The position numbers and the translations under genes were made by a program. From the NCBI GenBank assembly GCA_044373665.1, contig JBIPNH010000137.1, positions 1-5,781 on the forward strand: a stretch of 5,781 bases of DNA, given 5' to 3'. The notes beneath the pieces were generated by a model. The model was not told the DNA's origin. It saw only the letters and a program-made list of their open reading frames with translations, and made no database searches. This DNA comes from JABMMZ01 sp044373665 (GTDB lineage: Bacteria; Bacteroidota; Bacteroidia; NS11-12g; UBA955). Of this stretch, positions 1-5,781 are shown piece by piece. The first letter of the stretch is position 1. Every line of letters starts with the position of its first letter.

Positions 1-1226
1 AGAACCATGTTCCTGAAGATTACCGTCATGAGGAATTTAGGAAATTAAAAGTACACGGTTTTACAGATTTACACTTTAAAAATGGCTTACAATCTGCTGA
101 TATTTATTTAGATCAATTGGAGGCAAGCATGAAAGTTCATCCAATGAGGTTTGAAAAGTTCTCAGGTCGCATACACCTCGAGGAACAAAACCTATGTATT
201 GAAAAATTAACTGGCAAAATTGGCAAATCTTCCTTTTTAGCCAACATGAATTACTATTACGGTACAGATAAAAAAGCAAAAAAGCAGAGTAACAAATTTT
301 ATCTGAGTGCGCCTCACTTAGATTTTGATGAATTATTTAATTACAATCCTCCTCCAATAAAAGTAAACACAAAATCAGTTAATCACGAAACTGCTTTTAA
401 TATTTTTGACATTCCATTTCCCGATATGGATTTTTATTTAGACATCAAACATTTGAGATACCACCGTTATATGTTAGATGATTTTTATATGAAATTTCGC
501 TCACAAGTAAATCATCACCTATTTATAGACACAATGAGCTTGTTGGCAGCAGGTGGAAATTTAAACATAAAAGGGCATTTTAATGGATCAGATAAAAATA
601 AAATATATTTCAGTCCTGATATTAGATTAAAACAAGTTGACTTAGATAAACTCATGTTTAAGTTTGAAAACTTTGGGCAAGACCATTTGGTTTCAGAACA
701 ATTACACGGCAAATTAACAGGTCGCTTGTATGGAAAAATTCACATGCATGCCGATATGATTCCCGTTATTAATGATTCAGAGATTCATTTGGATGTAGAA
801 GTTACCAAAGGAAAGTTAGAAAACTATGGACCAATGCTCTATTTATCCGATTTTTTTAAAGACAAAAATCTATCAAAAGTCCTATTTGACACTTTATCAA
901 ACCGAATTGATATAAACAAAGGAGTAACTTCAATTCCTAAAATGACAATTAACTCATCACTAGGATTTATTGAAATATCGGGAAAACAAGACATGGATTT
1001 TAATTTTGAATACTTTTTACGAGTTCCTTTTAAATTAATCACCACGGCAGGTATGAGTAAGTTATTTGGCAAAAAATCAGAGGAAATAGATTCTGAGAAA
1101 GAAGACGAAATTGCAACGATAGACCCAAATAAAAAAGTAAAATTTGTTAATATCAAAATGTCTGGCAATGCCGATAATTACAAAATCACTTTAGAAAAGG
1201 AAAAGAAAAAACAACTGCTTAATTAA
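1..1226 (+). CDS. AsmA-like C-terminal region protein (5' partial)
   Basis: This is the C-terminal part of a large AsmA-like protein. The family comprises envelope proteins, usually anchored by one N-terminal membrane helix, linked to outer-membrane assembly or to lipid transport between membranes. The frame is open from base 3 with no stop and no good start, so the gene begins outside the window; 407 residues are visible. Codons 5' of the TTG at 117 read as sensible protein (NHVPEDYRHEEF and onward), so that TTG is not the start. The visible part is a run of beta-strand-like segments. Near the end (about bases 860-1040) it has the AsmA-type pattern of an IDINKG strand, a IPKMTINSSLGFIEISG strand pair and an aromatic-rich amphipathic strand. 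A charged Glu/Lys linker follows (about 1066-1140), then a last strand, VNIKMSGNADNYKITLEK, and a lysine-rich tail. No membrane helix is seen here. Family assignment is by pattern recognition; the exact function is unknown. Confidence 0.8.
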   Translation, partial: NHVPEDYRHEEFRKLKVHGFTDLHFKNGLQSADIYLDQLEASMKVHPMRFEKFSGRIHLEEQNLCIEKLTGKIGKSSFLANMNYYYGTDKKAKKQSNKFYLSAPHLDFDELFNYNPPPIKVNTKSVNHETAFNIFDIPFPDMDFYLDIKHLRYHRYMLDDFYMKFRSQVNHHLFIDTMSLLAAGGNLNIKGHFNGSDKNKIYFSPDIRLKQVDLDKLMFKFENFGQDHLVSEQLHGKLTGRLYGKIHMHADMIPVINDSEIHLDVEVTKGKLENYGPMLYLSDFFKDKNLSKVLFDTLSNRIDINKGVTSIPKMTINSSLGFIEISGKQDMDFNFEYFLRVPFKLITTAGMSKLFGKKSEEIDSEKEDEIATIDPNKKVKFVNIKMSGNADNYKITLEKEKKKQLLN

Positions 1227-1240
1227 TCCAAAATTGGCAA

Positions 1241-1264
1241 AATCAAACAGTGATTAATCTTTTT
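1241..1264 (+). terminator. weak possible terminator after the AsmA-like gene
   Basis: The inverted repeat AATCA (1241-1245) / TGATT (1251-1255) encloses a 5-base loop and is followed by AATC and five T (1260-1264). The stem is short and AT-only apart from one pair, so it would be marginal by itself. It lies 15 bases after the stop codon and ahead of the next promoter, which is the expected place for a terminator. Confidence 0.3.
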
Positions 1265-1278
1265 AAAATAAGTAAATT

Positions 1279-1298
1279 GGGATTATCTTTGCAATCCC
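1279..1298. repeat. inverted repeat spanning the -7 element
   Basis: GGGATT (1279-1284) and AATCCC (1293-1298) form a perfect 6-base inverted repeat with an 8-base spacer. The spacer holds most of the TATCTTTG promoter element, and the right arm lies about where transcription should start. It could be an operator or a short hairpin at the 5' end of the transcript. It could also be chance, since 6-base arms are short. Confidence 0.35.
1284..1291 (+). promoter_or_regulatory. Bacteroidota-type -7 element for the dehydrogenase gene
   Basis: TATCTTTG at 1284-1291 matches the Bacteroidota sigma-A -7 consensus TAnnTTTG exactly. At the usual 19-base spacing the -33 position is TTTT (1261-1264), one mismatch from TTTG. 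The element ends 28 bases before the ATG, giving a leader of roughly 22 bases. A perfect inverted repeat, GGGATT/AATCCC, surrounds it (listed separately). Confidence 0.6.
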
Positions 1299-1319
1299 TT
1301 AATATTACATCAACAGGAA

Positions 1320-2570
1320 ATGAAAAAATTACTCGAAAAATTCGAAAATAAACAAGCAGAAATCGTATTTGAATGGAAAGATGCAGAAACAGAAGCAGAA
1401 GGTTGGGTTGTCATTAACTCACTGAGAGGTGGAGCTGCAGGCGGCGGTACTAGAATGAGAAAAGGGCTTGATAAAAGAGAAGTTGAGAGTTTAGCAAAAA
1501 CTATGGAAATTAAATTTTCAGTTTGTGGTCCTCCAATTGGTGGCGCCAAATCTGGGATTAATTTCGACCCTAAAGATCCAAGAAAAGAAGGTGTGTTAAA
1601 ACGTTGGTATAAAGCGGTGCATCCTATTTTGAAAAATTATTATGGAACAGGTGGCGATTTAAATGTTGATGAAATTCACGAAGTAATTCCAATGACTGCT
1701 TCAAACGGATTATTACATCCACAAGAAGGTATTGTAAACGGCCATTTAAACTACTCTGCCGAAGAAAAACTAAAAAGTATTAGTAGATTACAAGAAGGGG
1801 TATTATTACCTATTGTAGACGAAAGATTTACGCCAGACGTAAGCAAACATTATACCATTGCCGACATGATTACAGGTTGGGGTGTTGCTGAAGCGGTTCG
1901 TCACTATTACAACTTATGGGGTGGAACAATGAATGGTAAATTTGCTGTTATTCAAGGTTGGGGTAATGTGGCAGCAGCTGCGGCTTTTTATCTATCTAAA
2001 AATGGCGTTCTAATTAATGGTATCATTGATAGAAACGGTGGTTTAATCAATGAAAAAGGATTTACCTACGAAGAAATAAAATCATTGTTTTTAAATAGAA
2101 AAGGCAATGAATTGTATCATCCTGATATGTTAAGTTTTGAGGAGGTTAATGATAAAATATGGGATTTACCTATGGAAATTTTCATTCCGGGTGCTGCTTC
2201 TAGATTAATAACACAAAATCAAGCAGAACGAATGGTCAACTCAGGTGTTGAAGTAATCAGCTGTGGTGCTAATGTTCCATTTGCTGACAAAGAGATTTTT
2301 ATGGGACCAATTTCAGAGTACATGGATAATAACACGGCCGTAATTCCAGATTTTATTGCTAATTGCGGAATGGCTAGAGTATTTGCATACTTAATGAGAC
2401 AAGGTTCTGAGGTTAATGACTTAGCAATATTAAAAGATGTTTCTGAAATAATTCACCAAGCTTTAATCAGAGTGCATCAATTCAATCCTAAGTCAACTGG
2501 TTTGAGTGCCAAAGGACTCGAATTAAGCTTAACTGATTTGGTTAGTTCTGCGGCAGTTTCCAGTAAATAA
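1320..2570 (+). CDS. Glu/Leu/Phe/Val dehydrogenase family protein
   Basis: A 416-residue cytoplasmic enzyme of the superfamily that oxidatively deaminates an L-amino acid to the 2-oxo acid and ammonia with NAD(P). Residues 30-125 form the substrate and dimerization domain. K65 and K77 (in GPPIGGAKSGI) are 12 apart, like the alpha-carboxylate and catalytic lysines of leucine dehydrogenase, and D113 in GTGGDLNVDE fits the catalytic Asp. The Rossmann domain follows, with GWGNVA at 213-218 and D237 at the end of the second strand, which favours NAD over NADP. GAN (317-319) and PDFIANCGMA (343-352) are family motifs. The glutamate side-chain Lys is replaced by Gly at 41 (GAAGGGTRM, similar to the GPALGGTRM of leucine dehydrogenase), so a glutamate dehydrogenase label is unsafe. 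It is longer than leucine dehydrogenases (about 365) because of extra sequence around 125-180. ATG at 1320 is the first in-frame start after the promoter; an in-frame stop lies at 1269. AGGAA just upstream is too close to be a good ribosome site. It appears to be a single-gene unit. Confidence 0.9.
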   Translation: MKKLLEKFENKQAEIVFEWKDAETEAEGWVVINSLRGGAAGGGTRMRKGLDKREVESLAKTMEIKFSVCGPPIGGAKSGINFDPKDPRKEGVLKRWYKAVHPILKNYYGTGGDLNVDEIHEVIPMTASNGLLHPQEGIVNGHLNYSAEEKLKSISRLQEGVLLPIVDERFTPDVSKHYTIADMITGWGVAEAVRHYYNLWGGTMNGKFAVIQGWGNVAAAAAFYLSKNGVLINGIIDRNGGLINEKGFTYEEIKSLFLNRKGNELYHPDMLSFEEVNDKIWDLPMEIFIPGAASRLITQNQAERMVNSGVEVISCGANVPFADKEIFMGPISEYMDNNTAVIPDFIANCGMARVFAYLMRQGSEVNDLAILKDVSEIIHQALIRVHQFNPKSTGLSAKGLELSLTDLVSSAAVSSK

Positions 2571-2583
2571 TTCGTGATTTAAC

Positions 2584-2615
2584 AATGTAACTCAATGTTA
2601 CATTTCATCTTTTTT
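2584..2615 (+). terminator. rho-independent terminator after the dehydrogenase gene
   Basis: AATGTAAC (2584-2591) and GTTACATT (2597-2604) form a perfect 8-base stem with the 5-base loop TCAAT. TCATC and then six T (2610-2615) follow. The stem starts 14 bases after the dehydrogenase stop codon. It is AT-rich and the T-run is offset by five bases, so efficiency is uncertain, but placement and symmetry are convincing. Confidence 0.6.
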
Positions 2616-2669
2616 CGGATTTAAACTCTTTTTCGGCGATTTATAAATATCATAAGTTGCGGAAATATT

Positions 2670-2677
2670 TATATTTG
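2670..2677 (+). promoter_or_regulatory. Bacteroidota-type -7 element for the channel gene
   Basis: TATATTTG at 2670-2677 matches TAnnTTTG exactly and lies 21 bases before the ATG at 2699. No TTTG is found at the normal 19-base spacing upstream (2647-2650 reads ATAT), so the -33 half is poor. The predicted leader is only about 15 bases, T-rich, with no Shine-Dalgarno sequence. Confidence 0.5.
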
Positions 2678-2698
2678 CATTAAATTCATCTTTCTTTT

Positions 2699-3460
2699 AT
2701 GACTATTGATATTCAACAATACCCAAAATACCTGCCTTTACTGATATTAATTATCGGTTTATCAATATTAAAATATTTTGCATTATTAGTTTACAAAAAA
2801 CGAAATAATATTAAAAAATCCGACAATTTTATAGTTGGCATTAATTCCATCTATTACGTTATATTATCGATATTACTTGTCCTTTTAGTAATGTCTGTTT
2901 TAGGGGTTAGTTTAAGGGAATTTTTCACTTCAATATCAATCATTGCAGCTGCTATTGCGATAGTAACCAAAGATTACATTGCGCAAGTTGTAAATGGAAT
3001 GATTTTGATGTTCAACAATCAATTTTCTATAGGCGATAACATAAGAATTGGACAACATAAAGGGCGAATTATCAATATTTCGTTACTGAATGTTCAAATA
3101 TTAAGTCACGAAAATGAATTGGTTTATATCCCCAATACCAATATGTTAGGAATGGATGTTGTCAATTATTCCAAGAGTGACAATATAATCTCCTATTTTG
3201 ATATGACTGGCGATATTAAGCTCATTCAGCAATACGAGGAAATTGAAAAATTTTACAGAGAAAAGCTAGAAAATATTCCTGAATTAATTATCAGTGATTC
3301 TTTACACATTAAAATCTTAGAGGTTAGAAAAAATATCATGACCCTCAGATTTGAAGTCAAACTTTTAAACTACAGTATTAAAAACGAGCGTTTATTTAAA
3401 AAGGAAATTATTGCTGATTGGTTAAAATTCAGTCCTACTGTTCCTAATATAGATAAATAA
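2699..3460 (+). CDS. MscS family mechanosensitive ion channel
   Basis: A 253-residue inner-membrane protein of the small-conductance mechanosensitive channel family, which opens under membrane tension to release solutes on osmotic downshock. Three hydrophobic segments are visible at about 11-32, 46-70 and 75-107, as in E. coli MscS (286 residues). The third is the pore helix and runs into NGMILMFNNQFSIGDNI (99-115), the conserved junction with the cytoplasmic beta domain. IPNTNML (144-150) is the beta-domain signature, and residues 165-250 fit the cytoplasmic alpha/beta cage domain. The pore helix (SIIAAAIAIVTKD, 80-92) has alanines where MscS has glycines, and Lys at 91 where Gln is usual. 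The start is supported by an in-frame stop at 2681 and by the first membrane helix beginning about ten residues in. The gene ends directly against the stop codon of glmS on the other strand. Sure of family; gating behaviour and ion preference are unknown. Confidence 0.9.
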   Translation: MTIDIQQYPKYLPLLILIIGLSILKYFALLVYKKRNNIKKSDNFIVGINSIYYVILSILLVLLVMSVLGVSLREFFTSISIIAAAIAIVTKDYIAQVVNGMILMFNNQFSIGDNIRIGQHKGRIINISLLNVQILSHENELVYIPNTNMLGMDVVNYSKSDNIISYFDMTGDIKLIQQYEEIEKFYREKLENIPELIISDSLHIKILEVRKNIMTLRFEVKLLNYSIKNERLFKKEIIADWLKFSPTVPNIDK

Positions 3461-5305
3461 TTACTCCACAGTTACCGATTTAGCTAAGTTTCTTGGTTGG
3501 TCAACATTACAACCTCTTAGAACTGCTATGTGATAACTTAGTAATTGCAATGGAATCGTTGTTACCAAAGGAGATAATGCTTCATCACAATCAGGTACTT
3601 CAATGTAATGGTCAGCCATTGCTTTAATTTTTTCATCACCTTCTGTTACAATTGCGATAATCTTTCCTTTACGCGCTTTTACCTCTTGAATATTACTCAT
3701 TACTTTTTCGTAAATACCACGTTTAGGTGCTATAACTACTACAGGCATTTCCTCATCAATCAATGCAATAGGTCCGTGTTTCATTTCTGCAGCAGGATAA
3801 CCTTCAGCGTGTATGTATGAAATTTCTTTTAATTTCAGAGCACCTTCCAATGCTACAGGGAAATTAAAACCTCTACCTAAATACAAAAAGTTTTTTGAGT
3901 CTTTGAAAAGCTTTGCAATTTCCATCACTTTATCGTTCGTTTTTAAAGCTCTTTCTACTAGATGAGGAATATTTTCCAATTCTACCATTAATAAATGTAA
4001 GCGCTCTTTTGATATTGTTCCTCTGATTTGAGCAACAGCCAGTGACAACAATGTAAGAACAGATACTTGTGCAGTAAATGCTTTAGTTGAAGCTACACCA
4101 ATTTCTGGACCTGCGTGTGTGTATGCGCCCGCGTGAGACATTCTAGGTATTGATGAACCTACAACATTACAAACCCCAAAAACAGTGGCTCCTTTTTCTT
4201 TAGCTAACTCTATTGCGGCCAATGTATCTGCAGTTTCTCCACTCTGAGAAATGGCAATAACCAAATCGTCGGGATAAATCACAGGATTTCTATATCTAAA
4301 TTCTGAAGCATATTCTACTTCAACTGGTATGCGAGCAAACTCTTCAAAAAGGTATTCTCCAACAAGTGCAGCGTGCCAACTTGTTCCGCAACCAATCAAA
4401 AGTAGGCGTTTAACGTTTCTAAGTTTATCTTCATATTCATGAATGCTTTTCATTGCAAATCGACCTGAACTTGAATCTAAACGACCACGAATACTGTCCA
4501 ATATTGATTTAGGCTGTTCATAAATCTCTTTAATCATAAAATGAGGATACCCTCCTTTTTCAATTTCTTCAAGATTTATCTCTAATTTTTGGATAAAAGG
4601 TGTTTTTGTAACGTTATCAATTGTTTTTATACTTAATTCACCGTCTTTAACAATGGCAATTTCACCATCATTTAGATAAATAACATTTTTGGTATATTCA
4701 ACAATAGGCGATGCGTCACTTGCCATAAAATACTCCCCCTTTTCTTCGCCAATACCTACCACCAATGGGCTTCCTTTTCTTGCAGCGATTAATTTAGCAG
4801 GCTCATTTTTAACAAGGATTACGATAGCGTAAGCTCCAACAACTTGATTCAAAGCAAGGCGAACTGCTTCATCTATCCCTATTTTTTCGTGGTCTTGAAT
4901 ATCTTCAATTAAGTGAATTAAAACTTCAGTATCTGTATCACTTAAAAAATGATGTCCTCTATTAATGAGTGCTTCTTTAATGGTTGCATAATTTTCAATG
5001 ATACCATTGTGAATAACCGCTAAATTACCTGATTGAGAAAGGTGTGGATGTGCATTTTCATCATTTGGTTCACCGTGAGTAGCCCAGCGGGTATGACCCA
5101 TTCCCAAGTGACTATTGGTGTCATTCCCTAAAGCAACACTTTCCAAATCAACCACTTTACCTTTGGTTTTGTATAGGTTCATTTCACCATTATGAACTAA
5201 AGCTACTCCTGCACTGTCATAACCTCTATACTCTAGTCTTTTTAAACCTTTGATGACAATAGGATAAGCTTGTCTACTTCCGATATATGCAACAATTCCA
5301 CACAT
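3461..5305 (-). CDS. glmS: glutamine--fructose-6-phosphate aminotransferase (isomerizing)
   Basis: GlmS converts fructose 6-phosphate and glutamine to glucosamine 6-phosphate and glutamate, the first committed step to UDP-GlcNAc for peptidoglycan and LPS, in the cytoplasm. The 614 residues cover the whole family length (E. coli 609). The N-terminal glutaminase domain (about 1-220) begins MCGIVAYIG with nucleophile C2, exposed when Met is removed. It also has R73 and W74 in GHTRWATHG, N100-G101 and D125 in SDTDTEV. SIS domain 1 (about 295-430) has GCGTS (305-309) and the sugar-phosphate loop SQSGET (353-358). SIS domain 2 (about 465-600) has E501, H510 in EMKHGP and the terminal NLAKSVTVE with the sugar-binding K609. 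No key residue is missing. The ATG is fixed by the family N-terminus and by an in-frame stop two codons upstream. The gene has its own promoter-like element and converges on the channel gene with no gap. No glmS ribozyme fits in its roughly 22-base leader. Confidence 0.98.
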   Translation of the reverse strand: MCGIVAYIGSRQAYPIVIKGLKRLEYRGYDSAGVALVHNGEMNLYKTKGKVVDLESVALGNDTNSHLGMGHTRWATHGEPNDENAHPHLSQSGNLAVIHNGIIENYATIKEALINRGHHFLSDTDTEVLIHLIEDIQDHEKIGIDEAVRLALNQVVGAYAIVILVKNEPAKLIAARKGSPLVVGIGEEKGEYFMASDASPIVEYTKNVIYLNDGEIAIVKDGELSIKTIDNVTKTPFIQKLEINLEEIEKGGYPHFMIKEIYEQPKSILDSIRGRLDSSSGRFAMKSIHEYEDKLRNVKRLLLIGCGTSWHAALVGEYLFEEFARIPVEVEYASEFRYRNPVIYPDDLVIAISQSGETADTLAAIELAKEKGATVFGVCNVVGSSIPRMSHAGAYTHAGPEIGVASTKAFTAQVSVLTLLSLAVAQIRGTISKERLHLLMVELENIPHLVERALKTNDKVMEIAKLFKDSKNFLYLGRGFNFPVALEGALKLKEISYIHAEGYPAAEMKHGPIALIDEEMPVVVIAPKRGIYEKVMSNIQEVKARKGKIIAIVTEGDEKIKAMADHYIEVPDCDEALSPLVTTIPLQLLSYHIAVLRGCNVDQPRNLAKSVTVE

Positions 5306-5333
5306 GTATAATTAATATAAAAATTTAATTGAG

Positions 5334-5341
5334 CAAATATA
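5334..5341 (-). promoter_or_regulatory. Bacteroidota-type -7 element for glmS
   Basis: Read on the minus strand this is TATATTTG, an exact match to TAnnTTTG. It ends 28 bases before the glmS ATG, the same distance as at the dehydrogenase gene. The -33 position at 19-base spacing (5361-5364) reads GTTA on the minus strand, a poor match. The leader is AT-rich and has no Shine-Dalgarno sequence. Confidence 0.55.
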
Positions 5342-5352
5342 CACAAGTATAT
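5337..5352. repeat. small palindrome overlapping the glmS promoter
   Basis: ATATAC (5337-5342) and GTATAT (5347-5352) form a perfect 6-base inverted repeat with a 4-base spacer, overlapping the -7 element of glmS. It is placed where a repressor could block transcription. In such AT-rich DNA a 6-base palindrome can easily arise by chance. Confidence 0.25.
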
Positions 5353-5363
5353 AAGACTTTTAA

Positions 5364-5387
5364 CACGATTGTTTTTATACAATTGTG
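5364..5387 (-). terminator. imperfect inverted repeat between the exported-protein gene and glmS
   Basis: CACGATTG (5364-5371) and CAATTGTG (5380-5387) are arms of 8 bases with 7 matching positions and an 8-base spacer. It sits 15 bases after the stop of the upstream minus-strand gene, so it may be that gene's terminator. However, the minus-strand RNA has an A/C mismatch in the stem, and only a weak TTAAAAG stretch follows. It could instead be a binding site upstream of the glmS promoter. Confidence 0.3.
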
Positions 5388-5402
5388 AATATCTCTTTGT
5401 GT

Positions 5403-5781
5403 TTAAAGTGCTTTAACGAATATCAATGTCTCCAAATTCCCTTTGGGAAAGAATCCAACAGGTCTGTCAGTTTGACCGAAATTGAACCTGATACGCACAC
5501 GATCAGCAGAGAGAAATTCGTAAATACCTAAGTAACTGAATACTGTAATTTTCTCTTTATTGTTATTGCCAAGCATTAACAAATCTAACTGACGAGGAAC
5601 GGTGGTGGTATCTATAATTATTTTGGAAGTAGTAATGGAATCTTGATAAACCATTGCATTTCCGATTAAGGTATCTTTTTCTTTGATAAGTAAAAAAGTA
5701 CTGTCTTTGTTAATTTCAAGGAAATAGGAAGTACCTCTTTGAGAGGCCTTCCATTTTCCAACAAAATTTTGCGCACTCAAT
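5403..5781 (-). CDS. small probable exported protein, TIGR03067/lipocalin-like (5' partial)
   Basis: At least 125 residues, open to the window edge, so the start is missing. The visible N-terminus reads (L)SAQNFVGKW. LSAQ is a common end of Bacteroidota Sec signal peptides, so the cut-off part is probably a signal peptide and the mature protein would start near Gln4 or Asn5. The rest alternates short strands and turns. FVGKW at the front, followed by a YFLEINKDSTFLL strand, is typical of lipocalin-like domains. The C-terminal GIYEFLSADRVRIRFNFG (85-102), then RPVGFFP (106-112) and a final LETLIFVKA strand, resembles TIGR03067-type domains (GxYxLxxDxLxxxF followed by RPxxF). That similarity is recalled, not searched. 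The role is unknown; it is likely a periplasmic or surface beta protein. It lies 98 bases before glmS on the same strand, and glmS has its own promoter, so co-transcription is possible but not required. Confidence 0.7.
   Translation of the reverse strand, partial: LSAQNFVGKWKASQRGTSYFLEINKDSTFLLIKEKDTLIGNAMVYQDSITTSKIIIDTTTVPRQLDLLMLGNNNKEKITVFSYLGIYEFLSADRVRIRFNFGQTDRPVGFFPKGNLETLIFVKAL

Noticed and set aside
117..119. TTG as the start codon of the AsmA-like gene
   Set aside because: The frame stays open back to base 3 and the upstream codons read as coherent protein of the same type, so the gene is simply cut by the window edge.
2611..2636. Direct repeat TTTTTCGG at 2611-2618 and 2629-2636
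   Set aside because: Only two copies of a short T-rich word in AT-rich DNA, with no further copies nearby; not enough to call a site.
3608..3820. A 70-residue open frame on the plus strand within glmS
   Set aside because: It is antisense to a fully conserved part of GlmS SIS domain 2, has a Cys/Phe/Tyr-rich composition typical of a shadow frame, and has no promoter or ribosome site. The minus-strand frames inside the AsmA-like and dehydrogenase genes were dropped for the same reason.
5306..5402. A glmS ribozyme or other riboswitch in the glmS leader
   Set aside because: The likely transcribed leader is about 22 AT-rich bases and the whole gap is 97 bases with no ribozyme-like structure. The glmS ribozyme is mainly a Firmicutes feature.
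5778..5780. TTG as the start codon of the small minus-strand gene
   Set aside because: It lies at the very window edge, and Leu-Ser-Ala-Gln looks like the end of a signal peptide, so the true start should be beyond the window.
1..5781. A multi-gene defence, mobile or otherwise new system
   Set aside because: No transposase, integrase, nuclease, repeats, tRNA or att-like sites were found. The genes are housekeeping or envelope types, mostly with separate promoters, and base composition looks uniform.

Overview
The window is a low-GC stretch of ordinary chromosomal DNA that looks like Bacteroidota, most likely a flavobacterium or close relative. Three things support this: the -7 promoter elements of the form TAnnTTTG in front of three genes, the lack of Shine-Dalgarno sequences there, and the protein types. 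These are a long AsmA-like protein, a Flavobacteriia-style Glu/Leu/Phe/Val dehydrogenase, and a small exported protein whose export signal would end in LSAQ. The assignment rests on recognition only; no database search was possible.

Layout, left to right. (1) 1-1226, plus strand: the C-terminal 407 residues of an AsmA-like envelope protein whose start lies outside the window. (2) 1227-1319: a short gap with a weak possible terminator and a promoter. (3) 1320-2570, plus strand: an amino-acid dehydrogenase of the Glu/Leu/Phe/Val family. It keeps the catalytic Lys and Asp but lacks the Lys that binds the glutamate side chain. (4) 2571-2698: a hairpin terminator followed by a promoter. (5) 2699-3460, plus strand: a compact MscS-type mechanosensitive channel. 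(6) 3461-5305, minus strand: glmS, complete, converging on the channel gene with no base between the two stop codons. (7) 5306-5402: a gap with the glmS promoter and two small inverted repeats. (8) 5403-5781, minus strand: most of a small, probably exported beta-rich protein, cut at its N-terminus by the window edge.

Most genes look independently transcribed, since the dehydrogenase, the channel and glmS each have a promoter-like element just upstream. The shared theme is loose: the AsmA-like protein, the channel and GlmS (UDP-GlcNAc supply for peptidoglycan and LPS) all bear on the cell envelope, while the dehydrogenase and GlmS both touch amino-nitrogen metabolism. I see no RNA gene, mobile element, CRISPR array or prophage, and no evidence of an undescribed multi-gene system. 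The points most worth checking are the substrate of the dehydrogenase, the zero-gap convergent gene end, and the glycine-free pore helix of the channel.
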